Positions 26,116 through 34,168 of a stretch of DNA of 39,057 nt are shown here, piece by piece. The notes under the pieces were generated by a model. It was not told the origin of the DNA. It saw only the letters and a program-made list of their open reading frames with translations, and made no database searches. This stretch comes from Bordetella parapertussis (GTDB taxonomy: Bacteria > Pseudomonadota > Gammaproteobacteria > Burkholderiales > SG8-39), in contig CAMDFL010000024.1 in NCBI GenBank assembly GCA_945897475.1, forward strand, positions 1-39,057. The letters are read 5' to 3'. The position numbers and the translations under genes were made by a program. Every line of letters begins with the position of its first letter. Position 1 is the first letter of the stretch.

Positions 26116-26145
26116 ATTTTACGGGAGTCAGCGCGCTTTGACCAA
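26116..26145 (-). promoter_or_regulatory. candidate fdxA promoter
   Basis: Read on the minus strand, TTGGTC and TAAAAT are 18 bp apart and lie about 70 bp upstream of the fdxA start. The match to sigma-70 is moderate, and no activator site was recognised. Confidence 0.4.
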
Positions 26146-26310
26146 AACTAATAGAAAGTACGTGCGAAGCGTTCGGCCGATGCGCTGTCCGCTCGCGGCC
26201 TGTAAGCAGGTCTGCAAAAATAGACGCCGACGGTTCAATAATTGGGTATGCTTCGGCCCCGGCGGAGGTTCATCCGCCCTTGCCGCGATCCCACAGCAGA
26301 TTCGCACCGC

Positions 26311-26339
26311 TTGAAATACAAGCCGGGCGCCAAAATATT
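26311..26339 (+). promoter_or_regulatory. candidate promoter of the ABC-2 operon
   Basis: TTGAAA and AATATT are separated by 17 bp, 27 bp ahead of the ATPase start codon. The -35 is good and the -10 weak. Confidence 0.35.
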
Positions 26340-26366
26340 GACGTTCGGAATTACAGGGGAAGGTTC

Positions 26367-27341
26367 ATGATTAAGGTTGAAGGCCTGTCCAAGTCATTTG
26401 GCGACAAACGCGCCGTGGACGACGTGAGCTTCGAAGTGCGTAAGGGCGAGGTACTGGGTTTTCTTGGGCCCAACGGTGCGGGAAAGTCGACCACCATGCG
26501 CATGATTACGGGCTTTTATCCGCCTACTGCGGGTAAAGTCTCGGTGTGCGGGTTCGACGTGTCGGTTCATCCCATAGCGGCAAAGAAAACCATGGGCTAT
26601 TTGCCCGAGGCGGCGCCGTCCTATCAGGAAATGACGGTGCTATCGTTCCTGAAATTCGCGGCCGAGATGCGTGGTTTGCGTGGCTTGGAGCAGCGCGGCG
26701 CGATTCGCCGGGTGGTCGAGACCTGCCACCTTGACTCGGTACTGGGCCAGACCATTGAAACTTTGTCCAAAGGTTTCAAACACCGTACCTGCCTTGCGCA
26801 ATCGATCATCCACGATCCGGAGGTACTGGTGCTCGACGAGCCTACCGACGGTTTGGACCCCAACCAGAAGCACGAAGTAAGAATGCTCATCAAGCGAATG
26901 GGCGAGACCAAGGCTATTATTTTTTCGACCCACATTCTCGAAGAAGTCGAGGCGGTGTGTTCCAGGGCCATTATTATCGACCGGGGCCGGGTGGTGGCCA
27001 ATGGTACGCCCGAGGAACTGAAAGCCCGCTCCGCGCGTGCCGGCGCAGTACTAGTTACCTTGCAAGGCGCTAGTGCCGACGCTGTTAAGGATAAATTTTC
27101 GGGTATCGCTGCAATGGGTCGCATCGAGGTACTCAGCGCACAAGATGGTCAAGTCGTTCTGGAAGCGTTCCCAGCCGCGGATGCCGGCACGGAACGTGAG
27201 GCGCTCGCAGGTCGAATTGCCGAACTCGCGATTCGTGAAAACTGGAAGATCCAGCAATTGAAAACCGAGGAGGGCAGGCTGGAGGAGGTATTCCGTTCGA
27301 TCACAATGCCTGATACCGATACCACCAAAGGAACATCATGA
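26367..27341 (+). CDS. ABC-2 transporter ATPase, GldA type
   Basis: This is the ATP-binding subunit of an ABC-2 exporter-type system, 324 aa. Walker A is GPNGAGKS (residues 34-41), the signature region is LSKGFKHR (133-140), Walker B is VLVLDEPTDGLDP (153-165), and the switch His lies in FSTHILEEVEAVCSRA. A C-terminal extension of about 100 residues is typical of this drug/gliding-type ATPase group. The frame opens at 26280, but ATG 26367 follows GGGGAAGG and begins the conserved IKVEGLSKSFG. It overlaps the permease gene by ATGA. GldA is the name used in gliding Bacteroidetes; no gliding is implied here. Confidence 0.9.
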   Translation: MIKVEGLSKSFGDKRAVDDVSFEVRKGEVLGFLGPNGAGKSTTMRMITGFYPPTAGKVSVCGFDVSVHPIAAKKTMGYLPEAAPSYQEMTVLSFLKFAAEMRGLRGLEQRGAIRRVVETCHLDSVLGQTIETLSKGFKHRTCLAQSIIHDPEVLVLDEPTDGLDPNQKHEVRMLIKRMGETKAIIFSTHILEEVEAVCSRAIIIDRGRVVANGTPEELKARSARAGAVLVTLQGASADAVKDKFSGIAAMGRIEVLSAQDGQVVLEAFPAADAGTEREALAGRIAELAIRENWKIQQLKTEEGRLEEVFRSITMPDTDTTKGTS

Positions 27342-28084
27342 TGGGAACATGGCCTGTAATCGGCACTATCGCCAAGCGCGAGCTGGCGGCGTATTTCGAG
27401 TCTCCGGTGGCGTATGTCTTTCTCGTGGTGTTTCTGTTGCTCGCGGGATTCTTCACTTTCAGCCTTGGCGGATTTTTTGAACTTGGAGAGGCCTCCTTGA
27501 GTTCTTTCTTTACCTGGATGCCATGGTTGTTTCTTTTCCTGGTACCGGCGGTAGGTATGCGCCTGTGGTCCGAGGAACGGCGCCTTGGCACCATTGAACT
27601 CCTCTTGACCATGCCGGTGACCACGTGGCAGGCCATCATCGCCAAGTTTATTGCCTCTTGGGCGTTTCTTGCCATTGCGTTGGCGCTGACTTTTCCGGTG
27701 GTCATCACCGTCAATTTGCTGGGCGACCCCGATAATGGCGTCATCATCGCGGGTTACGTTGGAAGCCTGTTGCTCGCAGGCACGTTTTTGTCGATCGCCT
27801 GCCTGACATCGGCATTGACTCGCAATCAGGTCATCGCCTTTATTCTGGCCTTGATGATTTGCCTGCTCTTGATTCTGGTCGGTTTCGCTCCGGTGACCAC
27901 CATGCTGTCTCGATTCGCCGACATCTGGGTAGTGGATACCATCGCAAGCTTTTCGGTATTGACGCACATCGAGGGTTTCCAGAAAGGCGTGCTCGATACC
28001 CGCGATCTGTTGTTCTTTTTCTCGGTGATGGCTTTTTCATTGTTCACGACCGGGGTGGTGCTGCGTAGCCACCGAGCCGGCTAG
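27338..28084 (+). CDS. ABC-2 transporter permease, GldF type
   Basis: This is a 248-aa membrane protein with about six hydrophobic segments. The start is cytoplasmic (IAKRELAAYFESPVAYVF), the characteristic opening of the GldF/ABC-2 permease family, and MRLWSEERRLGTIELLLTMPV is the conserved loop after the second segment. It is translationally coupled to the ATPase gene by an ATGA overlap and is followed 17 bp later by the GldG-type gene. It forms the membrane channel part of the system. The substrate is unknown. Confidence 0.9.
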   Translation: MMGTWPVIGTIAKRELAAYFESPVAYVFLVVFLLLAGFFTFSLGGFFELGEASLSSFFTWMPWLFLFLVPAVGMRLWSEERRLGTIELLLTMPVTTWQAIIAKFIASWAFLAIALALTFPVVITVNLLGDPDNGVIIAGYVGSLLLAGTFLSIACLTSALTRNQVIAFILALMICLLLILVGFAPVTTMLSRFADIWVVDTIASFSVLTHIEGFQKGVLDTRDLLFFFSVMAFSLFTTGVVLRSHRAG

Positions 28085-28101
28085 AGTCCGAGGGGGATAG
28101 A

Positions 28102-29997
28102 ATGAAACGTTACGAGACATTGATTTACTCCACGGTTGGCGTAGTCACGCTTTTGGTGATTCTGGTGCTGGGCAATTACGTGTTGGGGGCCTTCAAGCAA
28201 CGCATCGACTTTACCGAGGGAGGTCTATACACGGTGTCGCAAGGCACTCGTTCGATCATTGAAAAACTCGATGCACCGGTAAAGATTCGCTTCTACTACA
28301 CGCAAAGCGAACAGAACGTTCCCTTGCCAATAAAAGGTTTCGCGCGCCGCGTGGAGGATTTGCTGGGTGCGTTTCGATCGGCCTCGGGTGGAAAAGTGCT
28401 GATTGAAAAACTCGATCCGCAGCCGGATTCCGATGCCGAGGATTCTGCGACTTTGGAGGGCGTGGAAGCCCAGGTGATGCAAAGCGGCGATCGCTTCTAT
28501 TTAGGATTGTCGATCAGTTATGCGGATCAAAAACTGGCCTTGCCTGCGTTGTCATTGGATCGCGAACAATTGCTCGAATACGATCTGGCGCGTGCTATCG
28601 CCCGTGCCACGCGCACGGACAAGCCGGTGATTGGCGTGCTCTCGCCGATGCCGCTGTTTGGCAGCCGCGGCATTCCGCAAATGGGCGTTCCACCCGCGGA
28701 TAAGCAAGTGTTGGTCTCTGAACTGGAGCGAGATTTCAGCGTGCGTCGAGTCGATCCCAACGCGACCGTCATTGATGATGCGATTAAAGTGCTGCTGGTG
28801 GTCAACCCTCGTGGTATGAGCGACCAAACCGAATATGCGCTCGATCAGTACGTGCTGCGCGGTGGAAAGATGATCGCCATGCTCGATCCGTACGCGTATT
28901 TCGATGTTCCGCCAGGCGCGCAACAGGGCGGCACGTCCTCGACGCTGGAGCATATGCTCAAAGGATGGGGCTTGAACCTGGATACCACCAAGGTCGTGCA
29001 GGATTTGAAGTTTCTCTCTGGTGGTGGAGCGCGGCAGATGTCGACCGTGCTGTCCTTTAACAATGAAGCCTTCAACAAGGACGATGTCTCCACCAGCAAA
29101 TTGGGCTTTACCATGTTCCCTATTGTGGGTGCTTTTACCGGCACACCGACGGCGGGATTGAAGCAGACGGTATTGATCAGGACTTCGACCTTTTCGCAGC
29201 TCACCGATTCCTCAAATGCCGTAACGCAGGGCGAAGCGTCGGTGCGTGGCTTCAAACCTTCCGGAACCGAGTACCCGGTCGCCATTCGCCTGACTGGCAA
29301 GTTCCAGACAGCGTTTCCAGACGGTGTGCCCATTGATAAAAATGCGGCCAAGGACAAGCCTGCTGCCAAGGCAGTTGCTGGCAAGGCGGACGCGAAGGCC
29401 GAGCCCGCGAAACCGATACCGGCGCATGTCTCCGAGGGCAAAGACGAAAACTCAGTCGTGCTGATCGCAGACAGTGATTTCATCAACGATGGCGCAGCGG
29501 TAAATATTCAGGAAATTTTCGGTCAACGCATTGTGGTTCCCGCGAATAGCAATCTTTCCTTTGCACAAGCATTGATAGAGCAGTTCGCCGGTGACCCCGC
29601 GTTGATCGATTTGAGAACCCGTGCCATTGCCGCTCGTCCATTCACGGTTATTCGCGAGATGGAGGCTCAGGCCGCGCAAGCCTATGTGGGTAAGTTGAAG
29701 GATCTGGAGGACAGCCTGCAGAAAACTCAGGAGCGCCTGACGTCATTGCAAAAGTCCTCAGGCCCTGGTCAGGGGGCCATCATGACGACCGATCAGCAGA
29801 AAGAAGTCGAGGACTTCCGCAAGAGGGCGGCTGAAACACGCCGCGAGCTGAAGCTGGTTCGCCGCGATCTTCGCGCCGACAGCGAGGCCCTGCAGTTCTG
29901 GACTAAAGTAACCAATATCGGCTTGTTGCCTTTGCTGGTGGCGATTCTGGGCATAGGGCTTGGCATGCATCGCAGAAGGCGGGTGGTGACGATATGA
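28102..29997 (+). CDS. GldG-type ABC-2 auxiliary protein
   Basis: This is a 631-aa protein with one N-terminal transmembrane segment (about residues 11-30). A large extracytoplasmic domain follows, starting RIDFTEGGLYTVSQGTRSIIEKL, the hallmark of GldG-like ABC-associated proteins. An Ala/Lys-rich linker lies near 415-440 (KDKPAAKAVAGKADAKAEP). After it come a stretch likely to form a coiled coil (about 535-605) and a second membrane segment near the C-terminus, ending in basic residues (HRRRR). The two membrane anchors flank the large domain. It overlaps the DUF4340 gene by ATGA. The role is thought to be substrate handling with the GldA/GldF pair, but this is not established. Confidence 0.88.
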   Translation: MKRYETLIYSTVGVVTLLVILVLGNYVLGAFKQRIDFTEGGLYTVSQGTRSIIEKLDAPVKIRFYYTQSEQNVPLPIKGFARRVEDLLGAFRSASGGKVLIEKLDPQPDSDAEDSATLEGVEAQVMQSGDRFYLGLSISYADQKLALPALSLDREQLLEYDLARAIARATRTDKPVIGVLSPMPLFGSRGIPQMGVPPADKQVLVSELERDFSVRRVDPNATVIDDAIKVLLVVNPRGMSDQTEYALDQYVLRGGKMIAMLDPYAYFDVPPGAQQGGTSSTLEHMLKGWGLNLDTTKVVQDLKFLSGGGARQMSTVLSFNNEAFNKDDVSTSKLGFTMFPIVGAFTGTPTAGLKQTVLIRTSTFSQLTDSSNAVTQGEASVRGFKPSGTEYPVAIRLTGKFQTAFPDGVPIDKNAAKDKPAAKAVAGKADAKAEPAKPIPAHVSEGKDENSVVLIADSDFINDGAAVNIQEIFGQRIVVPANSNLSFAQALIEQFAGDPALIDLRTRAIAARPFTVIREMEAQAAQAYVGKLKDLEDSLQKTQERLTSLQKSSGPGQGAIMTTDQQKEVEDFRKRAAETRRELKLVRRDLRADSEALQFWTKVTNIGLLPLLVAILGIGLGMHRRRRVVTI

Positions 29998-31139
29998 GCA
30001 GGAATCAGTTTCTTATTCTGTTGGGAGTGCTTGTTGCTCTCATCGTGGCGGGCGCGGGAGTGATGTGGCTGCAACGCTCGGATTGGCGCTCCTCGAACAG
30101 CAAGGTGGGTGAAAAGCTCATTCCTGGCTTGGTGGTTTCCGAGGTCGTAAAGATGCGCATCGTGGAGGCCACCGATACTGTTACGTTGAATCGTGTTGAT
30201 GGCAAGTGGCAGGTGGCGGAGCGAGATGGCTACCCCGCGCATCTGGATCGCATCGCCGATTTTCTGGCCAAGCTTGCCGAACTCAAGGTAACTCAACTCG
30301 AACCGCTGGCCGAGAGTCAACGTGCGCGGCTTCAATTGGTGGAACCCAAGGACCCGAAGACAAAAGACACTGGGATACTTGTCGAGCTGGAAGGCGCCGA
30401 CGGAAAGTCCATCGGACGGGTACTTTTGGGTAAACGTGTTGTTATGCAGGCACAAACTACTGCCCCTAGCAAGGGCTCGCCGCAGCCTAGCGGGCGATAC
30501 GTGGTCGCGGGCACGGATGCCGCAAATATGGCGGTGATTCTTGATCCTCTACCCAATGCCGAGGCCAAACCGGGCCCTTGGTTGTCTCGAGACCTGATCC
30601 GCGTCTCAGGCGCCAAGGCCATGCAATGGAGTTCGGGCAGTGGTCGGCCGGGATGGTCGGCGGTGCGAGACAGCGAAACCAAGGATTGGCGTTTCGCCGA
30701 TTCCGGCGAGAAGCTGGATAACAATAAAGTGCAGGATCTGGTCAGCGTGGTGCTCTACATAGCGCTGGCAGATGTTGTGACCGACAAGAGCAAGGGCAAT
30801 TTCGATAAAGGCGCGACGCTGAAAATGCAGTCTTTCGATGGACTAGGGTACGTCATTCGATTGGGCGATCTCGAAGGCGAGAATCGTTACATCAAAGTGG
30901 CGCTCATTGGCGAGCCGCCGAAGGTCCGGGTGCCCGGCAAGGGCGAGACCGCAGAAGAAAAAGAAAATCTCGATAAGACATTCGAAGAAAACCGCAAAGC
31001 GCATATGTTGGGACTGGATCGCGAGCGTAAGCTCGAACCCTGGACCTTCCTCGTGCCAAACTCGAATATCGAATCGTTGTCGCGTGACCGCACGCAGATC
31101 GTGCCAGGCGCGAAGAAAGACGACGCCAAGAAATCCTAA
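29994..31139 (+). CDS. DUF4340 domain protein
   Basis: This is a 381-aa protein with a single N-terminal membrane segment (about residues 6-26) and a long extracytoplasmic part. The segments DTVTLNRVDGKWQVAERDGYPAHLDRIADFLAKLAELKVTQ and RVLLGKRV match the DUF4340 repeat-like fold that usually follows GldG-type genes. The ATGA overlap with the GldG-type gene and the shared membrane topology suggest it acts at the same complex. The C-terminus is lysine-rich (AKKDDAKKS). The function is unknown. Confidence 0.86.
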   Translation: MSRNQFLILLGVLVALIVAGAGVMWLQRSDWRSSNSKVGEKLIPGLVVSEVVKMRIVEATDTVTLNRVDGKWQVAERDGYPAHLDRIADFLAKLAELKVTQLEPLAESQRARLQLVEPKDPKTKDTGILVELEGADGKSIGRVLLGKRVVMQAQTTAPSKGSPQPSGRYVVAGTDAANMAVILDPLPNAEAKPGPWLSRDLIRVSGAKAMQWSSGSGRPGWSAVRDSETKDWRFADSGEKLDNNKVQDLVSVVLYIALADVVTDKSKGNFDKGATLKMQSFDGLGYVIRLGDLEGENRYIKVALIGEPPKVRVPGKGETAEEKENLDKTFEENRKAHMLGLDRERKLEPWTFLVPNSNIESLSRDRTQIVPGAKKDDAKKS

Positions 31140-31184
31140 GCCGGCGTAGCCGGAACCAAGCAGGGTGTCATTGATGCCACCTTT

Positions 31185-31232
31185 CCCGCTAAATTGTAGG
31201 TTTGGAAAAGCGCAAACCTACAATTTAGCGGG
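31185..31232. terminator. 20-bp perfect hairpin between convergent genes
   Basis: Arms 31185-31204 and 31213-31232 are perfectly complementary over 20 bp around an 8-base loop (GAAAAGCG). It lies between the convergent DUF4340 and quinone-oxidoreductase genes, so it could end transcription from both sides. No T-run follows, so it is not a classical Rho-independent terminator. A small CCGGC-GTA-GCCGG hairpin (31141-31153) precedes it, directly after the DUF4340 stop. Confidence 0.65.
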
Positions 31233-31244
31233 ACGCATACAAAC

Positions 31245-31284
31245 CTTGGTTCTTTGCCAGTGTTCTTGGTTCTTCGCCAGTGTT
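31245..31284. repeat. 20-bp direct tandem repeat (one mismatch)
   Basis: CTTGGTTCTTTGCCAGTGTT at 31245-31264 is followed directly by the same 20 bases with one T-to-C change at 31265-31284. The second copy runs into a near-palindrome, AGTGTTG-T-CAACACT. It is non-coding and lies in the convergent junction. Confidence 0.9.
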
Positions 31285-31371
31285 GTCAACACTTGGCTTG
31301 TAAGTGACTAAGCGGTGTCGTCGCGAAGTAGTGTCGTCTATGGGTAATAAAGTCCCTGCGACGAGAGGTTT

Positions 31372-32319
31372 TTACGTTGGCATGGTCACGACGACTTTGC
31401 CGCGCGTGTGGCCTTGCTCAACATGCTGGTGTGCCTTGGCAATTTCATCGAGCGGATAAATTTTATCCACGGTAATGCGCAGCGAGCCTGCATCAATCAA
31501 CTTGCCGATTCCCGCAAGTTGCTCGCCACTTGGGCGAACCGAAATGAATTTACCCTTGGCGCCGTATTGGTTGCCTTCGTTCTCGGGGACCGGCCCGGTA
31601 ATCGCGACCAAGTAGCCACCTTTTTTCAATACCGACCAACTACGCGGACGGTGCTCGGCGGCAATGGTGTGAAATACCACGTCCACGTTGCGCGCCAAAT
31701 CCTCGAATTTCGAAATTGAGTAGTCGATAAACTGGTCCGCGCCCAGGGATAGAACAAATTCCTTGTTCCGAGTCGACGCCGTGGCGATGACCTTGGCCCC
31801 GGCATTTTTCGCCAATTGAACGGCAAGATGGCCGACGCCGCCAGCAGCGGCGTGTATGAGCACCGTCTGGCCGGCCGACAGGCCGGCATTGTCAAATAGC
31901 GCCTGCCAGGCCGTCAGCGCAGCAAGCGGCACTGACGCCGCATGAGCGTGATCAAGACAACTCGGTTTGAGCGCGAGGTCTTGCGCAGGAACGGTGACGT
32001 ACTCAGCGTAGGCATTCGCGACCGCGGGGAAGCGGGCAAGCGCGAATACCTCATCACCAGGATTGAAACGCGCGGCCCGCGACTCGACTACCACGCCGGA
32101 AATGTCCCAGCCCAGGATCAATGGAAAACGGATCTCTTTCCACCCTCGATTCACTCCGGTACCCATACGCGTCTTATAGTCGATAGGATTGATTCCAGCC
32201 GCATGTACCTTGACCAAAACCTCTCCATCGCTAGGCACAGGGCGCGGCACGGTTTCCAAGGACAACTTGGAGGCATCGCCAAACTCGCGAATGACGGCCG
32301 CTTTCATGGCGTTGCTCAT
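31372..32319 (-). CDS. zinc-independent NADP-dependent quinone oxidoreductase-like protein (MDR superfamily)
   Basis: This is a 315-aa protein of the zeta-crystallin/quinone oxidoreductase branch of medium-chain dehydrogenases. It begins MKAAVIREFG after four extra residues. It has the AGINPIDYKTRMG segment and the NADPH-binding motif HAAAGGVGHLAVQLA, and no structural zinc cysteines. Members reduce quinones or activated double bonds using NADPH. GGAG 7 bases ahead of ATG 32319 supports that start; GTG 32331 is an in-frame alternative. It is convergent with the ABC operon and follows the tRNA-Val gene on the same strand. No partner gene suggests its substrate. Confidence 0.88.
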   Translation of the reverse strand: MSNAMKAAVIREFGDASKLSLETVPRPVPSDGEVLVKVHAAGINPIDYKTRMGTGVNRGWKEIRFPLILGWDISGVVVESRAARFNPGDEVFALARFPAVANAYAEYVTVPAQDLALKPSCLDHAHAASVPLAALTAWQALFDNAGLSAGQTVLIHAAAGGVGHLAVQLAKNAGAKVIATASTRNKEFVLSLGADQFIDYSISKFEDLARNVDVVFHTIAAEHRPRSWSVLKKGGYLVAITGPVPENEGNQYGAKGKFISVRPSGEQLAGIGKLIDAGSLRITVDKIYPLDEIAKAHQHVEQGHTRGKVVVTMPT

Positions 32320-32384
32320 GGGAGTCTCCACATAGATTATTTAAAATTAAAGGGGGCGCGAGGGCAAGCGATAAATTGTTGGGC

Positions 32385-32459
32385 TGGTGGGTGGTACAGG
32401 GTTCGAACCTGTGACCCCTGCCGTGTGAAGGCAGTGCTCTACCGCTGAGCTAACCACCC
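32385..32459 (-). tRNA. tRNA-Val (CAC)
   Basis: This is a 75-nt cloverleaf on the minus strand with encoded CCA. The acceptor GGGTGGT pairs with its partner at the 3' end, and the T-loop is TTCGAAC. The anticodon loop TTCACAC gives CAC, reading GUG valine codons. It is the last of the four tRNAs in this operon. Confidence 0.93.
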
Positions 32460-32576
32460 GAGCGCGCTGATTTTCCCATAGACGCGGACAATGGGTCAAT
32501 ATTGCCAGAGAGATCTTGTACTTTTCGACATCTTTCGCCGAACCTTGCTCCGCGTCTCATGTCGCGATGAAAAGGC

Positions 32577-32652
32577 TGGTGGGGCGTGAGTGATTCGAAC
32601 ACTCGACCAACGGATTAAGAGTCCGCTGCTCTACCAACTGAGCTAACACCCC
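32577..32652 (-). tRNA. tRNA-Lys (CUU)
   Basis: This is a 76-nt cloverleaf on the minus strand with encoded CCA. The acceptor GGGGTGT opens the gene. The anticodon loop CTCTTAA gives CUU, reading AAG lysine codons. It is third in the operon, with an approximately 120-bp spacer before tRNA-Val. Confidence 0.93.
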
Positions 32653-32660
32653 GAGATGTT

Positions 32661-32736
32661 TGGCGTCCCCTACGAGATTCGAACTCGTGTTACCGCCGTG
32701 AAAGGGCGATGTCCTAGGCCTCTAGACGAAGGGGAC
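32661..32736 (-). tRNA. tRNA-Glu (UUC)
   Basis: This is a 76-nt cloverleaf on the minus strand with encoded CCA. GTCCCCT pairs with AGGGGAC in the acceptor arm and the discriminator is G. The anticodon loop CTTTCAC gives UUC. It lies eight bases ahead of tRNA-Lys. Confidence 0.94.
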
Positions 32737-32757
32737 CGATCGACGCATCGGTTTTTT
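32735..32757 (+). terminator. terminator-shaped hairpin on the strand opposite the tRNA operon
   Basis: On the + strand ACCGAT-CGACGC-ATCGGT is followed by a run of T. It sits in the spacer between tRNA-Glu and tRNA-Ala, which are transcribed from the minus strand, so as a terminator it faces antisense. On the tRNA transcript the same bases form a stem that could guide processing. Confidence 0.45.
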
Positions 32758-32833
<76 letters not shown>

Positions 32834-32846
32834 AACCGAGCTAAGG

Positions 32847-32875
32847 AGTATAGCTATGAGGCCATCGAATGTAAA
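32847..32875 (-). promoter_or_regulatory. promoter of the Ala-Glu-Lys-Val tRNA operon
   Basis: On the minus strand TTTACA (32875-32870) and TATACT (32852-32847) are separated by 17 bp and end 13 bp upstream of tRNA-Ala. This is a strong sigma-70 match with correct placement. Confidence 0.75.
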
Positions 32876-32902
32876 GAAACTACACGTCGTTTAACTCTAA
32901 TT

Positions 32903-32940
32903 AAACCTAAAAAGGTTTTGATCGAAGGTGAAAATCACCT
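32903..32940 (-). terminator. candidate terminator hairpins downstream of the dioxygenase gene
   Basis: Two small perfect stems follow the dioxygenase stop on the minus strand: AGGTGA/TCACCT around three bases (32926-32940) and AAACCT/AGGTTT around four bases (32903-32918). There is no long T-run, so ending of the transcript here is only suggested. Confidence 0.35.
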
Positions 32941-32968
32941 GGATACAAGGTCGGTACCACGCCGTTTC

Positions 32969-33796
32969 TCAAGCCTGTATGTTCCAGGAGGCGATTGCGC
33001 AACCTATGTACCATTCGTGATAGGGGTGGTATCCAATGACTTCAAATCCTTTTCCGCCGGTGGTGGCGTGCGCGATGACCCAATTGCGCACTTCGGCGGC
33101 GCCATTGCCGGCGGCTTCGGTACGACGATCGAGAAAGTTCATCAGCGTTGGCATGTCGCCCGATTTGAAATGTTCCAAGCATTGCAAATCGTATTCTTCA
33201 TCGAGTCTGCCCATGTCGGGTTCGCCTATCGAATGGCTCAAGCCTCCAGTGGCCAATATGGCGACTCTGATGTTTTCAGGATAGCTGTCGATCGCCCGTT
33301 TAATCATTTCTCCCCAGGCATAGCAGCGTCGGAAGCTGGGCATGGGAGGCTCTATGATATTCACGACAATGGGCACTATTGGAGGAAGTTGAGTCAACCC
33401 CATTTTCCACAGCGGAATCATGAATCCGTGATCCAGTTTCAGATGATGGGAAAGTGATGGATCGAAATCGCAATTGAGCGCGGTCTGCGCCAGATGCGAC
33501 GCAAATCGGGGATGTCCCGGGAATTCGTTAAAGGGGAGTTTCAACCAGGGTTCCGGGGAACCCTCATGGGTTTCGCCCACTCCGATGCAAACAGTGGGAA
33601 GATTGTTGATAAAAAAATTCACCCAGTGATCGGGTGAGACCACGATCAGCACATCGGGCATGCATTGTAGGAAACGATTGCCGAGTTCGGCGAATGTTTT
33701 TTTCACGCTCGCCAGGCGTTCCGGCCCGACATCCTCCCAGTTTCTTGCGATAAGAGGACCATGACTCGATGCGAACGCCCCTACCAGCTTAGCCAT
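32969..33796 (-). CDS. extradiol ring-cleavage dioxygenase, catalytic (LigB-type) subunit
   Basis: This is a class III extradiol dioxygenase of 275 aa that opens catechol-type rings using Fe(II) and O2. Metal ligands by alignment with LigB are H12 (ASSHGP), H57 (PDHWVN) and E235 (AAEVRNW). The catalytic His is probably H188 (GLSHSIG), with H123 (LDHG) nearby. The open frame extends upstream to 33949, but ATG 33796 gives the family start and overlaps the small-subunit gene by 8 bp. It is the last gene after livKHMGF, so the transporter probably feeds it. The substrate could be protocatechuate, gallate or another hydroxylated aromatic acid; sequence does not decide. Confidence 0.85.
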   Translation of the reverse strand: MAKLVGAFASSHGPLIARNWEDVGPERLASVKKTFAELGNRFLQCMPDVLIVVSPDHWVNFFINNLPTVCIGVGETHEGSPEPWLKLPFNEFPGHPRFASHLAQTALNCDFDPSLSHHLKLDHGFMIPLWKMGLTQLPPIVPIVVNIIEPPMPSFRRCYAWGEMIKRAIDSYPENIRVAILATGGLSHSIGEPDMGRLDEEYDLQCLEHFKSGDMPTLMNFLDRRTEAAGNGAAEVRNWVIAHATTGGKGFEVIGYHPYHEWYIGCAIASWNIQA

Positions 33797-34061
33797 GGTT
33801 GGTCTCCTTGGGGGCTGCCAGCGCACGTATGCGCTCCAGAAACCACGATTCAGGTTTCCCAGTGGCAAAAAAATAGAATCGCAGCAAGTACGGATTGACC
33901 ATGGGCGCGAGCGCGGCCACGTCATCGGCATTAAGTGATTTGAGTACATCCGGTTTGATCGGATAGCGGGCGAGCACCTTCTCCCGATCCAACGCGTACT
34001 CCTCTGCGTTGGCTGGGGTCTGTAAATCGAAAAATAGTTTACTTAACCAATAATCTCTCAT
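33789..34061 (-). CDS. extradiol dioxygenase small (LigA-type) subunit
   Basis: This is a 90-aa helical protein matching the LigA fold of two-subunit extradiol dioxygenases, where the small subunit covers the active site of LigB. Recognisable parts are DREKVLARYPIKPDVLKSLNADDVAAL and VNPYLLRFYFFATG. It is shorter than Sphingobium LigA. GTG 34070 is an in-frame alternative start. The stop overlaps the LigB-type start by 8 bp, in keeping with equal production of the two chains. livF ends about 100 bp upstream. Confidence 0.8.
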   Translation of the reverse strand: MRDYWLSKLFFDLQTPANAEEYALDREKVLARYPIKPDVLKSLNADDVAALAPMVNPYLLRFYFFATGKPESWFLERIRALAAPKETNHG

Positions 34062-34168
34062 GCCACTCACTTTTCAGCGTTTTTGGAAATCGATGCCACA
34101 GGCTCAGTCTCAGGTTAAAACGATTGAATTATTAAAATACTCATCCAAGTCATGTCATGAGGAGCCAA

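Larger units (their letters stand above)
26047..26366. other. divergent intergenic region between fdxA and the ABC operon
   Basis: About 320 bp lie between divergent genes, with no convincing gene. It probably holds both promoters. For fdxA on the minus strand, TTGGTC (26140-26145) and TAAAAT (26116-26121) are separated by 18 bp. For the ABC operon on the + strand, TTGAAA (26311-26316) and AATATT (26334-26339) are separated by 17 bp. A TTGACC also occurs at 26138-26143 on the + strand without a partner. Confidence 0.55.

Noticed and set aside
26066-26314. Short + strand open frame in the divergent fdxA/ABC spacer
   Set aside because: No recognisable product, and it covers the probable promoter region for both flanking units.
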